Part shown: one piece after another, positions 23,642 to 33,617 of the stretch | Numbering within the stretch: position 1 is the first letter of the stretch | Layout of the letters: every line of letters begins with the position of its first letter | Assembly (NCBI GenBank): GCA_014529385.2 | Contig: CM043955.1 | Coordinates: 134,800,108 to 134,860,107, forward strand | Direction of reading: 5' to 3' | DNA from: Adiantum capillus-veneris | Lineage: Eukaryota > Streptophyta > Polypodiopsida > Polypodiales > Pteridaceae | Length of the DNA: 60,000 nt | The notes under the pieces: model-generated | Databases searched by the model: none | Seen by the model: the letters and a program-made list of their open reading frames with translations, nothing else | Told to the model about the DNA's origin: nothing | Position numbers and translations under genes: made by a program

Positions 23642-23750
23642 TGTCGTGCTGTGACACGTACATAGTCGGAACGCATGCTACAAGATCTATCTTGTAACTT
23701 TTTAGATACATAATTATCTTTCCTATAATGTACATATGCATATTTAAGTA
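23642..23750 (+). repeat. Remnant of original gypsy 3' LTR (first 109 bp)
   Basis: Matches 15,871-15,979 with two substitutions, then stops at AAGTA, where the sequence switches to copia gag. AAGTA is also present at that point of the gag (15,467-15,471), so the junction has 5-bp microhomology. Confidence 0.93.
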
Positions 23751-24149
23751 CTGCCAGCAGAAGCATTAGGAACAGAATTTTTGCCACTCGCAGCAGAACC
23801 ATAAGAAGTGGCTGCATTATTGTTACCACCCTTTCTTTGAGAAGCAATAAAAGCCTGTTCAATTGCACGCTGCCTAGTCCTGTTTTTTCTAGAAAGTGAC
23901 TCTTGCAACAGCAATGTGCATAATGTATCAAACTTGACAACTTCAGGATTTCCTTGGGTCATCAATCTCCAAGTACTAGCAAAAGTCTGGTAGGAATCTG
24001 GTAAGGCATCAAGAACAGTCTGCACAAGGGAACTGTCCGAAATGACTTCGCCTGCAGAAATAAGCTGCTCATTGATATCCTTGACACTAGCAACGAAAGT
24101 GTCCATATCATCTTCCTCATGCATAATCTTCGACTCCAGCTCTTTATGA
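23751..24149 (-). repeat. Copied 399-bp piece of copia gag
   Basis: Matches 15,472-15,870 base for base apart from four substitutions, including the degraded ATGA at the LTR junction. It is the 5' flank of the gypsy element, found again inside its 3' end. It therefore was not inserted independently but copied together with the LTR that follows. Confidence 0.95.
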
Positions 24150-25324
24150 TGTCGTGTTGTGACACGTACATAGTGGGAACGCATGCTACAAGATCTATCT
24201 TGTAACTTTTTAGATACATAATTATCTTTCCTATAATGTACATATGTATATTTAAGTATAATAATAAGCCTTCTACCTCATCCTATTATTTTTCTCAAGG
24301 ATAACCTATCCTTACTTTACCATCAGAAAATACTATGGGAAAAGCTCAATAGCTCCGCCTCTTTAACTTGGGGCAAAAAGCATTGATTCTTTATTTCTAC
24401 TATCTCATTATCATCTCACACCCTAGCTAGATCCTATATCTAGGGTAAACTCCAATATATATATATATTCTATGTATTTTTTATACTTTTCTTATATTTC
24501 TTTTTAAATAGCTACTAGGAGGGAATCAAATCCTAGTGGGACACTAGGTGGCATGATTTCAAAGATACACTTATTTTAATGCATTATTGCAAGCATGATT
24601 ACAAAACTTTGTCAAGGAGCAATGTCATGCTTTCATATGGCATGAGGTGTCCTTTGGAATTAAATGAAAGTCTAGGCTAAGGGGACCACGAGAAGACTTT
24701 TGCTGCCAGAAATGGACCCTATTTTGATGAATTTTTTACACAAGGTTCCAATCCCAATTGGAAAATGATTTTAAAATGAAAATCGTAGTTAATGAGCTGA
24801 AGTTTCTGCCCATATTTTTACTTTTTTATTTGGAGCCACGGTTGAGGAGATATGATCAAAATACTGGACCCCTGTCTGCCCACATCATGCGGGGACAGCT
24901 CATTTCCAACTTTTCCAATTCCTATTCACACTGGCTCCTCTCTTCTTGCGTAAAACCTTGGGGGTTCCCTTCACCTATAAAAGGGGACCTCTTCTTCCTT
25001 GAAAAGAAACTCAAGCATTCAAGCCATTGATGAGAGGAATTCTTGAGGGAGTGAGTAGTAATGCCTAATTGTACTTAGCCCCATTAACATAAGCCCAAGC
25101 CTACACTTTCTCCTAGAGGAAGACTAGCCATTCTTGTACGCTATCCTTGGAAGATCAACTCTAATCAAAGAAGGTGTTGTACTTAGCGTATCAATCAAAG
25201 TGGAGTGCTCCCCTCTTCTTCTCTCTCCATCAATAATGGTGCCGAAGGGTTTGTCAAGTAAGATGTGTTCTACATTGATGTTTTCTTGATTTCTTGTTGT
25301 TTTCTTTTTCATCTCTAATCCGAC

Positions 25325-25358
<34 letters not shown>

Positions 25359-25558
25359 ATCTAATCTCATCTCCTTAACCAAACCTATCTCTCTCATTCT
25401 TAGTAATTCATCCTCTCTGCAAATTCTAGGTTCTCTTTTCTACAAGTACATCTCTCCTCGCAGTATTCTTATTGCCTACGGGCAAGAATAGGGCTTGGGA
25501 GGGAAACTTCTCATCTCTTCACTTCTCTCATATCTACATTTCTCACATACTATCCTAG

Positions 25559-25777
25559 ATGAATAACCCACATGCTGATCATTTCTATCGCTTTCACTCT
25601 GTACGATCTATTAGAATTAACGTATGGATTAGCCGAAAAATACTCTTTCAACAACGTATAGTGTTTCTCTTTGGCCCAGAAAGGCTTAATGAAATACTTC
25701 TATCACCGGATCCCATCATACTACCTCTCATAGACTATAACTTTTCTTTTGACGTAAGCGTAGTTATCTTGCTATGA
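25559..25777 (+). CDS. LTR ORF1, second copy
   Basis: Identical in protein to 17,316-17,534. In the 3' LTR it lies downstream of the R region, so it is transcribed only if this LTR acts as a promoter. Confidence 0.45.
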   Translation: MNNPHADHFYRFHSVRSIRINVWISRKILFQQRIVFLFGPERLNEILLSPDPIILPLIDYNFSFDVSVVILL

Positions 25778-25986
25778 ACCAAGAGGATTTGTACACACAA
25801 TTAATCCCAATCACTAGACAAAATATATATATTATGGTAAGCACAAAACTACAATTCCAAAGAACAATTCGTAGCCTATTCGGTCAGTCAAGATTGAATG
25901 CCATTAACTCATCTATTAACCTTTTCATATTACCCATGATACGATATGACCATAGCCTTGATGTTTTCATTTTCGTATTGTTTTGA
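25774..25986 (+). CDS. LTR ORF2, second copy
   Basis: Same protein as 17,531-17,743, with one synonymous Leu codon change. The ATGA overlap with ORF1 is kept. Confidence 0.45.
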   Translation: MNQEDLYTQLIPITRQNIYIMVSTKLQFQRTIRSLFGQSRLNAINSSINLFILPMIRYDHSLDVFIFVLF

Positions 25987-26187
25987 CATTCTCTTTTGTG
26001 TTCTTTCTTTGTGTGTGTGAGTGCAAGAGAGAAAGAGTGAGTCTTCTTTGATTGCACTTCTTTCCAAACCCTAGTCTTCATGGCATCTATGGTTTAACTC
26101 CTTCATATAGTTTTTGATGAGTTCTCTCACAAAATCTCATAGCCATAAGCCCGGTGCTTTCCTGGCAAGACCGCAAATTTCTCGACA

Positions 26188-26595
26188 ACGCAGCAAAGCA
26201 ATTTTAGCCTCATTGTGGCTTGCATAAAGACCTGCTAGAATATCCCAAGCCTGTTTTGCAGATTTTGCTGAACGGATGTGAGGAACAATGGTGCGCTTCA
26301 CAGACAACGCAATCAATGCATGAGCCTGCGCATCCTTAACATCCCAACGAGCTTGTTCTGCCGTAGGCAAAACAACTCTAACAGCTGCAATCCTTGCAGC
26401 AAGACCTGCAACATCCTCAACATTGCCTACATCCTCAGAACCAGGACGTACATCAATGCCTTGCACAATGTTCTAGACACCCTTTGACACAAGAACATGT
26501 TGCATCATATAAACCCACATAGGGTAGTTGTTCCCATCCAACCTGTCCTCAGCAGCAAACATCTTGAACACATCTGTGTTGTTGTTGTCAGCCAT
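26188..26595 (-). pseudogene. Copia gag, N-terminal part
   Basis: Start at 26,595 (Met-Ala-Asp), about 320 bases after the primer site. The protein shows the copia gag N-terminal pattern: DRLDGNNYPMWVYMM, then AWDILAGLYAS and NEAKIALLR, ending at the gypsy junction. One nonsense codon, TAG at 26,473, replaces an expected Trp in KGVxNIVQG. This is the third Trp-to-stop change in the element. Confidence 0.92.
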
Positions 26596-26916
26596 GGTAA
26601 ATGCTGCACCTGATGTGAAAATTGCCCGAAAATAGGAGAAATGGAGCATGAACAACTTGTGCTATATAGCACAAACCGTAGAAGACTATAAGACACCTGT
26701 TATGCAGAAAACAACGCTAACAGAAATTTTGCACAAAATGACAAAATAGCCTGTGCAGTACTGCCTGTAGTGGAAACGAAGGCCGAAATGAGCCAAATCT
26801 CGCCAAAGCTCACCAAAGCTCGACCTACGAACGCTCGCCAAAGCTCACTAAAATCGGAGAAAGTGAGCAGGTGTGTGCTAGAGCAGCTGTCGACTAAGCC
26901 CGGGAGGACGTGACCT

Positions 26917-26928
26917 GCTCTGATAACA
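26917..26928 (-). other. Copia primer binding site
   Basis: On the minus strand TGTTATCAGAGC, one base from the tRNA-iMet primer word TGGTATCAGAGC, two bases inside the 5' LTR. Confidence 0.85.
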
Positions 26929-26930
26929 AT

Positions 26931-27161
26931 TGTTGGAATTAGGGTTGCAGAGAAACACACACAGCTTGGAGAAGACGAAGGAAGCTCAAGGCACACAATA
27001 GAGAGTGTTTTACTTAGTGTGCAATGGAAAGATAGATAGCCCTAGAGTGATGGGCATAAATACAATGCACCGGGGAAAAAACCTCCTAAAGAGGGAAAAA
27101 ATGCCCCGGTGGTCCTAGTGTACACGTTCACACACATCACTACCACATGTATATGGTAACA
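26931..27161 (-). repeat. Copia 5' LTR
   Basis: 231 bp, TGTTACC...CCAACA on the minus strand, partner of 11,696-11,922. Confidence 0.95.
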
Positions 27162-29981
27162 CAAGTTTCATCTCTTACACAAAGCCAAGCATGCAATCAG
27201 ACTAGTGGCGGGACCATCTAGAGTTCCAGCACCAAGGAAAACCACAGGACAAAGTTCTCAAAAAAAGAATTCTATCAATTGCAAAGATGGATTTAAACAT
27301 CCACCTAAGTGGGGAAATCAAGCCAAGAATCAAAGACACTCAGCATAGAGATCAATTACCGATCTCTCAAACACAAAGGTCCATGGAAGATGCACAAGGA
27401 CAAAGAGAGGAACTCCGCAATAAGATAGTGGAGGAGAAAAATACAATGGGAGCAGAGGTGGATGACGAAGATGAAGATGACCAACATCAAACACTCAAAC
27501 AATGAAAGGTAGAGCGGCTAGAAAAAATCAAGCAGTACAAAAGAAGAACTTTCACAAATAGTGTGGAGCTTGTCGCACCATGCAGAAACACATTCAGAAG
27601 GAACTCAAGCGGAAAGCCACCCAAAGAGCACATCAAGATTCTAAGAGGTAGAAAATTGATGATCTCGAATCATCGGATGATGCCTCATAATGGCAAAAAT
27701 AGGACAAGGACCAGGGTGACGAGGAAACGACCAAGGAGGAGAGTGGTATGGAGACGTTAGAGATACATGCTGATAATATTCCACCCCTGTCAAACCAACC
27801 AACCATCCCTCTTGCGACTCAAGAATCTACTGAACAAGCCAAAAACAAAGAGACCAACAAGCAATAGACATAAGTACCAGAGACAACATCAGAGCAAGTG
27901 CCCAGAAGGCCACCAATAGTCAAGGACATAGGAAATATGAAGAACCAAGAAAAGAAGGAACTAGCCCAACCAACAACACAATAGAAAGAACATGAAAAGA
28001 TTAAAGAAGAGACACAAATTAAAAATAAATAATCGGGCACATCCAGTAGACTGCACACATCAGACAAGAGACCCTTGCTCACATGCAATAATAGAGGGTG
28101 GAAAGAAGATAGTCCACTCATTTCACATTGATGAACATCTCGAACATAAAAAACTATAGTTCTAGTGTCAAAGGGCTCTCAACAACATCAGAGAGGTGGA
28201 CTTAGAAGAAGTGAAAGCAAAAGTAGCAAAAATAAAGGAAGCAAACCAAAATCTACAAAGAAAGATTGAAGATCTCCAAATCATGCAATTGGAACTACAA
28301 ACTAAACTACAAAACAAAAAAACCAATGCTACCCATTGCTATAAAGAAGCTCAAGACTTCAATGAGGCAAACACCCGGTTACAAGTCAAGAAACAGTGGC
28401 TAGAAGAGGAGCTTGATAAAGAATGCCAAAAGACTGTCAAGCTAGGGGAGTCATACGGGGTACTCAAGAGCACACTCACTCGGCTTTTGGTGATGCAAGA
28501 GACCCCCAATCCCCCTTTTTAATTCATCAGCTCCTGCCTCAACATTATAAGAACTCAAATACCTCAAGGAGGCTCTGGCTCAAGAAAAATATGACCATTA
28601 GATCATGACTGCAGGGCATAGAGCAATTCAAAGTCAAAAAGACGATGAGATCAAGCAGCTGAAAGAGAAACTCACTAAAGCAAAGTAAGAGTTGGTGGCA
28701 CAGAATGAAGCACACTCCCTTGCAGTACAACAGAAAGATGTGGCCATTAGTGCCATACATGCTCAAACAATAGTTGTGGAATTCCCACTACTAGTAAGTG
28801 GCAACGAGCAAGCGAGCATGGACCTTCCCCCTATAGGTCTGCCTAGCACTTCTACAGAGGCAGGGTTACATGACTTTGATGACACAGGAAACCGGATAGA
28901 GGCAAAGGAGGAGATTCAAAGATGGATCTTAGAAGTGCATGATCCATCACACAAAGAATATATGCAATATGAATTCAAGGTCCCGGAGTTACCGAGACTT
29001 CTAATGATCACCTTGGATGAGGTAATAAAAAATCATGGGCATGAGATGATTGTGCTTCCACTAATGAAGCAGGAAGCCCTCCCTATGGAGGAAGCTGCCT
29101 AATCTCGAACCCGATCAAAGAGTGGATTACAGAGATGCTCTTATAACTACAGATCAAGCATAGCACATCCTTGAGAACCAACCCCTATGGAGGAAGAAGT
29201 GGTTTGAAAAGTGTTCAAATGATGAAACATATTACAAAAACGCACCCCAGCATCCAAGGATCGATCCCACTTCTTGTACAATCAATAGAAGGCAATCTTG
29301 GGATAATTTTTATGCATGGAAGATAAAAAGAAAGTGCTCAATTACCCATCTCACAAAGCCAATGAATAACTTCCCTCCATCAAAAAGATACATGGTCAGC
29401 AATTTACAAGGAGTCATTAACCAAACGAAGGATGTTTCAGATTTGACATGCCAAATGCTGGGGAAAATTGCCAAAATGATCATCACATGCATCATCACAT
29501 TTGAAGACATAGAAGACATAGAAGTAGCAGAGCATCCTTGGCAGTATTCCTGGAAGGAAGTAGAGGATTATGCTAGAACCTGGAAACAAAAATTCTAAGC
29601 CAAGATGTAATCATGGGTTTGTATGCTTGAATCGTGTTCTTGCCCTCTTACTACATGCAAACATTCAAAGAGGCATTCATGACGGGTTCTTCGAACTTGA
29701 TTCATCCATCTTCAGCCCCATGACAAAGAATATGCCAGCCCAACAAATTGCTTACCATAGTACATTAATCAATAACCCATTTAGAGAACTAGCCACAAAG
29801 GTGGAGATTCAAGCAAGGGAGAAGAAATTTAATCAACTCACTTACATTGGAGAAGAGCAAACTAGATTACTAAAGAATGACTCATCCATATCACTCCAAA
29901 AATTGCCAAAGAAAAGCAAGGATACCATGAAGGCAAACTAGATGAATAACACAATAGGTCACATGAGGATGTACAAAGACT
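27162..29981 (+). pseudogene. Element X, right half: unrecognised decayed coding region
   Basis: Continues the frame interrupted at 11,695. It then carries several broken open frames: 27,287-27,505 (acidic end), 28,196-28,522 (a clear coiled coil, with heptad-like KIEDLQIMQLELQTKLQ), 28,692-29,102, 29,362-29,598 and 29,570-29,941. From about 28,920 on it aligns with the minus-strand block at 39,960-38,680: shared readings include DPSHKEY, NAPQH-x-RIDPT, INRRQSW, PPS-x-(K/R)YM, AEHPWQ and NNPF(R/K)EL. No RT, integrase or transposase motif was seen. A purine tract and LTR follow, so it is a retroelement-like unit of unknown family, probably non-autonomous. Confidence 0.6.
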
Positions 29982-29994
29982 AGGAAGGGGAGAA
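29982..29994 (+). other. Element X polypurine tract
   Basis: AGGAAGGGGAGAA precedes TGTTGG. The same tract, differing by no base, precedes TGTTTGG in the minus-strand copy at 38,664-38,676. Confidence 0.75.
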
Positions 29995-30480
29995 TGTTGG
30001 TAGTCAAGCTAAATAGGTGCCCTTCAAGTCAACCCCTTCATTCATGAGCCCTAAAATTTTGATGTACCTTCATCATTTTTTTGAAAAGCCATGTAACTAA
30101 TTAAGAGTCTTTGATTGTAATTGGACAATCTCTGACTCTATTCATGCCAAAACTGAGTTGTAAATTTTGTAATTGATCTGAGTCTCATAAAGTCAGCCAC
30201 TAGCCAAGAGATCCCTAGGTATAAAGTTCATTTTGTAAAGTGGGAAAAGGACCTTTATCATTATCAAAGTTTTGAGTTTTGAAGCGTACGACTGAGAGCG
30301 GCTACTCTCATGCACCTTGTAATCCTTATATCTTGGGCTCTAGTGATCACATTTCAATTTTGAAACTTGCAATGTATTCTTTGTTTATTGCTCTTTCATT
30401 CAAGTGTATTCACTGTCAATTCTACTATGATTTATGACTACACATTAGTAGGCTAAATATGCTATTTTGAGTGCATTAAC
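29995..30480 (+). repeat. Element X 3' LTR
   Basis: Begins TGTTGGTAGTC after the purine tract. It resembles the minus-strand block below 38,663: both have ATCATTTTTT followed by AAAAG, an ATTGTAAT word, and TTGTAA...GTGG...AAAAGG(A/G). The right end is not certain. Confidence 0.6.
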
Positions 30481-30900
30481 GACTATCTTTTGACATTCCG
30501 ACCATAGGAGAGTGTTCCTAGGCCCTAGGGAAACCTTTCTAATATGTTATGTTGTAGTTTCTAGGACCTCGATTATGATGGATCATGATTTTGGTACCTC
30601 CTTGGATTGCAACCAAACTTGGTAGGTTAGTGCCCCTACATGTCTTAGACCTCCTTCCAAAGTTTCATAGCATTTAGACTTCATTAGAGTCCTAAATGGG
30701 TTGATGATTGAGTGCGGTGACATAAGACGTAGGTAGGTTTCTAAATCCAAGAGTGATAGATTTGCAGATGCTAGATATATTTCCATTCCGTAGGTTCACT
30801 TCTTGAGGTTGAAACCTCAAAGAGTCTCTATGCCCCATCCGAGTCGCTTCCTTGAGTATTGACATTAATATCTATGCTATAGACGTCCATCGCAGAGACC
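30481..30900. other. No gene recognised
   Basis: AT-rich, no motif or repeat partner seen within the window. Confidence 0.5.
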
Positions 30901-30954
30901 CGCTAACACTTTGCAATAGTCTTATCCATAAATGCAAACAAAATGGACTCACCG

Positions 30955-31144
30955 AGGTCATCATATCATGAGCATCATGCTCCTCCCACTGATCATCAGT
31001 GCAAATACCCTCTTTATGCTCTTTCAATGGCATTGCAAGGCCCTTATTGACCAAGACATCAAGCATATTTTGCTTCCATATTGTGAAGTTTGTGCCATCA
31101 AACTTCTCGATATAATACTCTTCTTTCTCAGGATTTCCAGCCAT
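30955..31144 (-). pseudogene. Copia gag N-terminal fragment
   Basis: Start at 31,144 (MAGNPEKEEYYIEKFDGTN), then FTIWKQNMLDVLVNKGL and QWEEHDAHDMM. This is the typical beginning of a copia gag: a short lead, K-F-D/N-G-x-N-F, then a W-K aromatic pair. Similarity ends near 30,955 and the rest is lost or out of frame. It is a different family from the 11.7-27.2 kb copia. Confidence 0.75.
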
Positions 31145-32095
31145 GACTGACAAGAGCAAATGCAAGAGAGTGAAACTAAGAATTCATGGGTGAAATTTTT
31201 GATAGATTCTTCTTTGCATGGAGATGAAAATCTCAACTAGAAACTCAGCAAAATCATTGTAATGTCAATGCAAAAGAGTGTTGTAAACAAACTAGAGGAC
31301 TCGTGGGAAAATCTGGTAGAGTCTCCTCTATACAAGGAGAAAATCTCAACCAGAATCAAGACAAAATCAAGGCATAAAGTATCAAGAATGCTGACAAGGC
31401 ATAAAATTGCATATGCCACTGAAAGAAACTATCAAGAATGATTTCCAACTTGGCATCAAATAACTATACCCATCTGTACATATCCTTGGGTGAGGCCACA
31501 AATGGGGATTTCCAAAATCCTAATCTACCTCGCACTGTGTAACCAAGCCCCCAATGCTCGCCTTCAAAAAACCTCATGCAATGACCCTCACAAAAGGCTA
31601 TGTAGACCTGACTAGCCACAATCTCCAAAAGGCTCTTCTAGATCGAGTCCCAAAAATGGCCGAGACTACCAAAACAAGCCAAAATTGGCTCTACAATGAG
31701 CTACAATGGCAGTATCCACAACACAACGTACATCCACCAAAACATGAAACTATCACTACAAAATTGCAAGACACGTGCTCAAACAGGTGCCAATGATTAT
31801 GAAAAAAAAAAAGCACAAACCAACTCGCTTTAGAGAGTAAAATGCTCTCAACAAAGTACAAGCACTCTCAAGTGCTAGTCATGCCTAAAACATATGCATT
31901 CAAATTCCCACCGGCAATGTAATGGTTGTCATTGTCAAAATATTCTTGCAAATCTTTTGTGTCAAGAGAACCTATGACTACCCTTGTGCATGTAAAATTG
32001 CATATGAGAGTTGTCTCTAAGAAGCCTTCAATGGCTATGCATAAGCAATACCATAGAGAACATACATCATGGCCAAACACCCAAATGACAAATCC
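31145..32095. other. Leader of copia fragment; no gene recognised
   Basis: From about 31,190 to 31,370 two diverged units share GAAAATCTCAAC and an AAAATCA end, about 100 bp apart. They precede the copia gag start on the minus strand and may be leader or LTR sequence. No primer site was recognised. Confidence 0.4.
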
Positions 32096-32343
32096 AAAAA
32101 AGGTGCATAAAAACACTGCTAATGGAAATTTGTTGCCTCTCCTTATCGACAAACTATCTCATTGTCTTGCTCTCTACAATGCCAAAGAGCATGTGAAAAA
32201 CTATAGTCGAGATGCTGCTGAAAAAGGTGCATAAAAACACTGCTAATGGCAATTTGTTGCCTCTCCTTATCAAAAAACTATCTCATTGTCTTGCTCTCTA
32301 CAATGCCAAAGAGCATGTGAAAAACTGTAGTCGATGTTGCTAA
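32096..32343 (+). repeat. 124-bp tandem duplication
   Basis: Two units, starting with AAAAAGGTGCATAAAAAC at about 32,097 and 32,221, are almost identical for 115 bases (one A/C change and a few others). The second unit loses a GA-rich part of the end. The duplication is recent. Confidence 0.92.
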
Positions 32344-33122
32344 AGTCGATGCCGATGCCGGGTGTCACTCCTTCATGGAAGAGGCACATCACCCGTGCAT
32401 GTCGATGTCAAAAGAGAAGCTGAGTCAAGAAAACGGGTTATTGATTTTGAGAATTGGAGTGTGTATGTGTGTGTGTGTCGTACTACACACACAATCCCTC
32501 TCTCTTTTGATTAAATCTCCTTTCTCTTATTCTTTAAGAGTGTGTGTGTGTGTTCAAGGCCTTCAATGTTAAAGTTGAGATGAAGTTATCTCTTTCTCTC
32601 TTTTTAAACTCTCTCTCCTTTCTTACTCAACTCAAATGCACAACCTATCCTTAGAAAAAAACTTCTATGTTTTTTAATTTAGACATAGTTACACTCCAAA
32701 CTAGTTGACATGTTCTTCTACAAAGTTGTAGAGCTCAAAAAGTTCTCCGTTTTGATGAAAAAGGTTTTTATTTCCGAGTTTTTAAGCTTAAATTATGAGC
32801 AAAATAGTGACTTTCTATCAATCTATCCTAAACAAAGCAACTTGATTTCCTCTCTCTTTGAGCTCACACAAAGCTCAATTATCACCTCTTATGGCTTGTG
32901 CATTTGTCATATCGCTGGGGACTTTTGTTGTGCACTGAGTGTGAGCCACTAAGGCTACAAACACGCAACCCATGAGCGAGGGAGCTCGGGAATGCAAACG
33001 GTGTGTGAGTCACCTCTATCATTCTATCGTCGTAGGAATCTGGCGCTACTGTGAAGAGGGAGCCCGTTGATGCCACTGCTTAACCACCTCATCGGCACCG
33101 ATGTTGCTGCATGGCTCAATTG

Positions 33123-33250
<128 letters not shown>

Positions 33251-33600
33251 AGCACACAATGGAGAAGGAGGTAGAGATAAGGAAAGAGTAGTCTCTTTAG
33301 CATGCACCTGTCAGAATGAGGGATTTAGGTCACAATGACCCTTTTACATGGATTTGGCCCATTGTACAGGTGTCCATACTGGCCAGTCAAAGTAAAAATT
33401 ATTGTGAATTGAGATATGTGGTGTGCCTCTCATCGACGATCACCCAATCTCCTATAGGACAAACAAGCCCAGTCCCTGACTCAAAACAATGTGATATCCG
33501 TGGATGTTAACTGGGCCGACGTCTAACCTCATATTCGCCTGATGGTGACTCCACTGCATGACCCGTAAAAACATCATCACATGGGTCTTTGTCATCATTT

Positions 33601-33617
33601 AACATGCCCCCCTTCTT
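33601..33617 (-). other. Possible polypurine tract and LTR start
   Basis: On the minus strand AAGAAGGGGGGCA is followed by TGTTAAATG. This is how the 3' LTR of a copia element begins. The putative LTR would extend from 33,604 toward lower positions. No pol sequence was recognised at higher positions and no partner LTR was found. Confidence 0.4.

Larger units (their letters stand above)
15871..26187 (+). mobile_element. Ty3/gypsy LTR retrotransposon nested in copia gag
   Basis: LTRs start TGTCG and end CGACA. Order is 5' LTR (15,871-17,944), PBS, gag-protease, RT-RNase H, integrase, polypurine tract, then a rearranged 3' end. The empty site can be read: copia gag CTCTTT joins ACGCAGC, restoring a continuous ALLRKELE reading frame. 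The expected 5-bp duplication is ACGCA on the right but ATGA on the left, i.e. degraded by one C-to-T change and one deletion. No chromodomain was seen after the integrase. Several stops and frameshifts interrupt the coding region. Confidence 0.93.
24150..26187 (+). repeat. Gypsy 3' LTR, full copy (2,038 bp)
   Basis: TGTCG...CGACA, followed directly by the copia gag at ACGCAGC. The first bases agree with the 5' LTR rather than with the remnant at 23,642, so at least the left part was copied from the 5' end. It has the TATA box at 24,976 and both small ORFs. Confidence 0.95.
11696..27161 (-). mobile_element. Ty1/copia LTR retrotransposon, split by a nested gypsy
   Basis: Two LTRs (11,696-11,922 and 26,931-27,161) begin TGTTACC and end CCAACA on the minus strand. 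The target duplication is CAAGC on the left and CAAGT on the right, one transition apart. The primer site lies next to the right LTR and the polypurine tract next to the left one, so the element reads right to left. Domain order is gag, protease, integrase, RT, RNase H. A 10.3-kb gypsy element sits in gag; without it the copia would be about 5.1 kb. The LTRs differ by roughly 6-8 substitutions plus a small indel over ~230 bp, so it is older than the nested gypsy. Pol is inactivated by nonsense codons and frameshifts. Confidence 0.95.

Noticed and set aside
23539-24184. A second, independent copia element inferred from gag ORFs at 23.5-24.2 kb
   Set aside because: The segment is a 399-bp copy of 15,472-15,870 joined to LTR sequence at both ends; there are no copia LTRs or other copia domains here.
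30583-30786. 67-codon minus-strand ORF near element X LTR
   Set aside because: Short, no motif, in AT-rich DNA with no copy elsewhere in the window.
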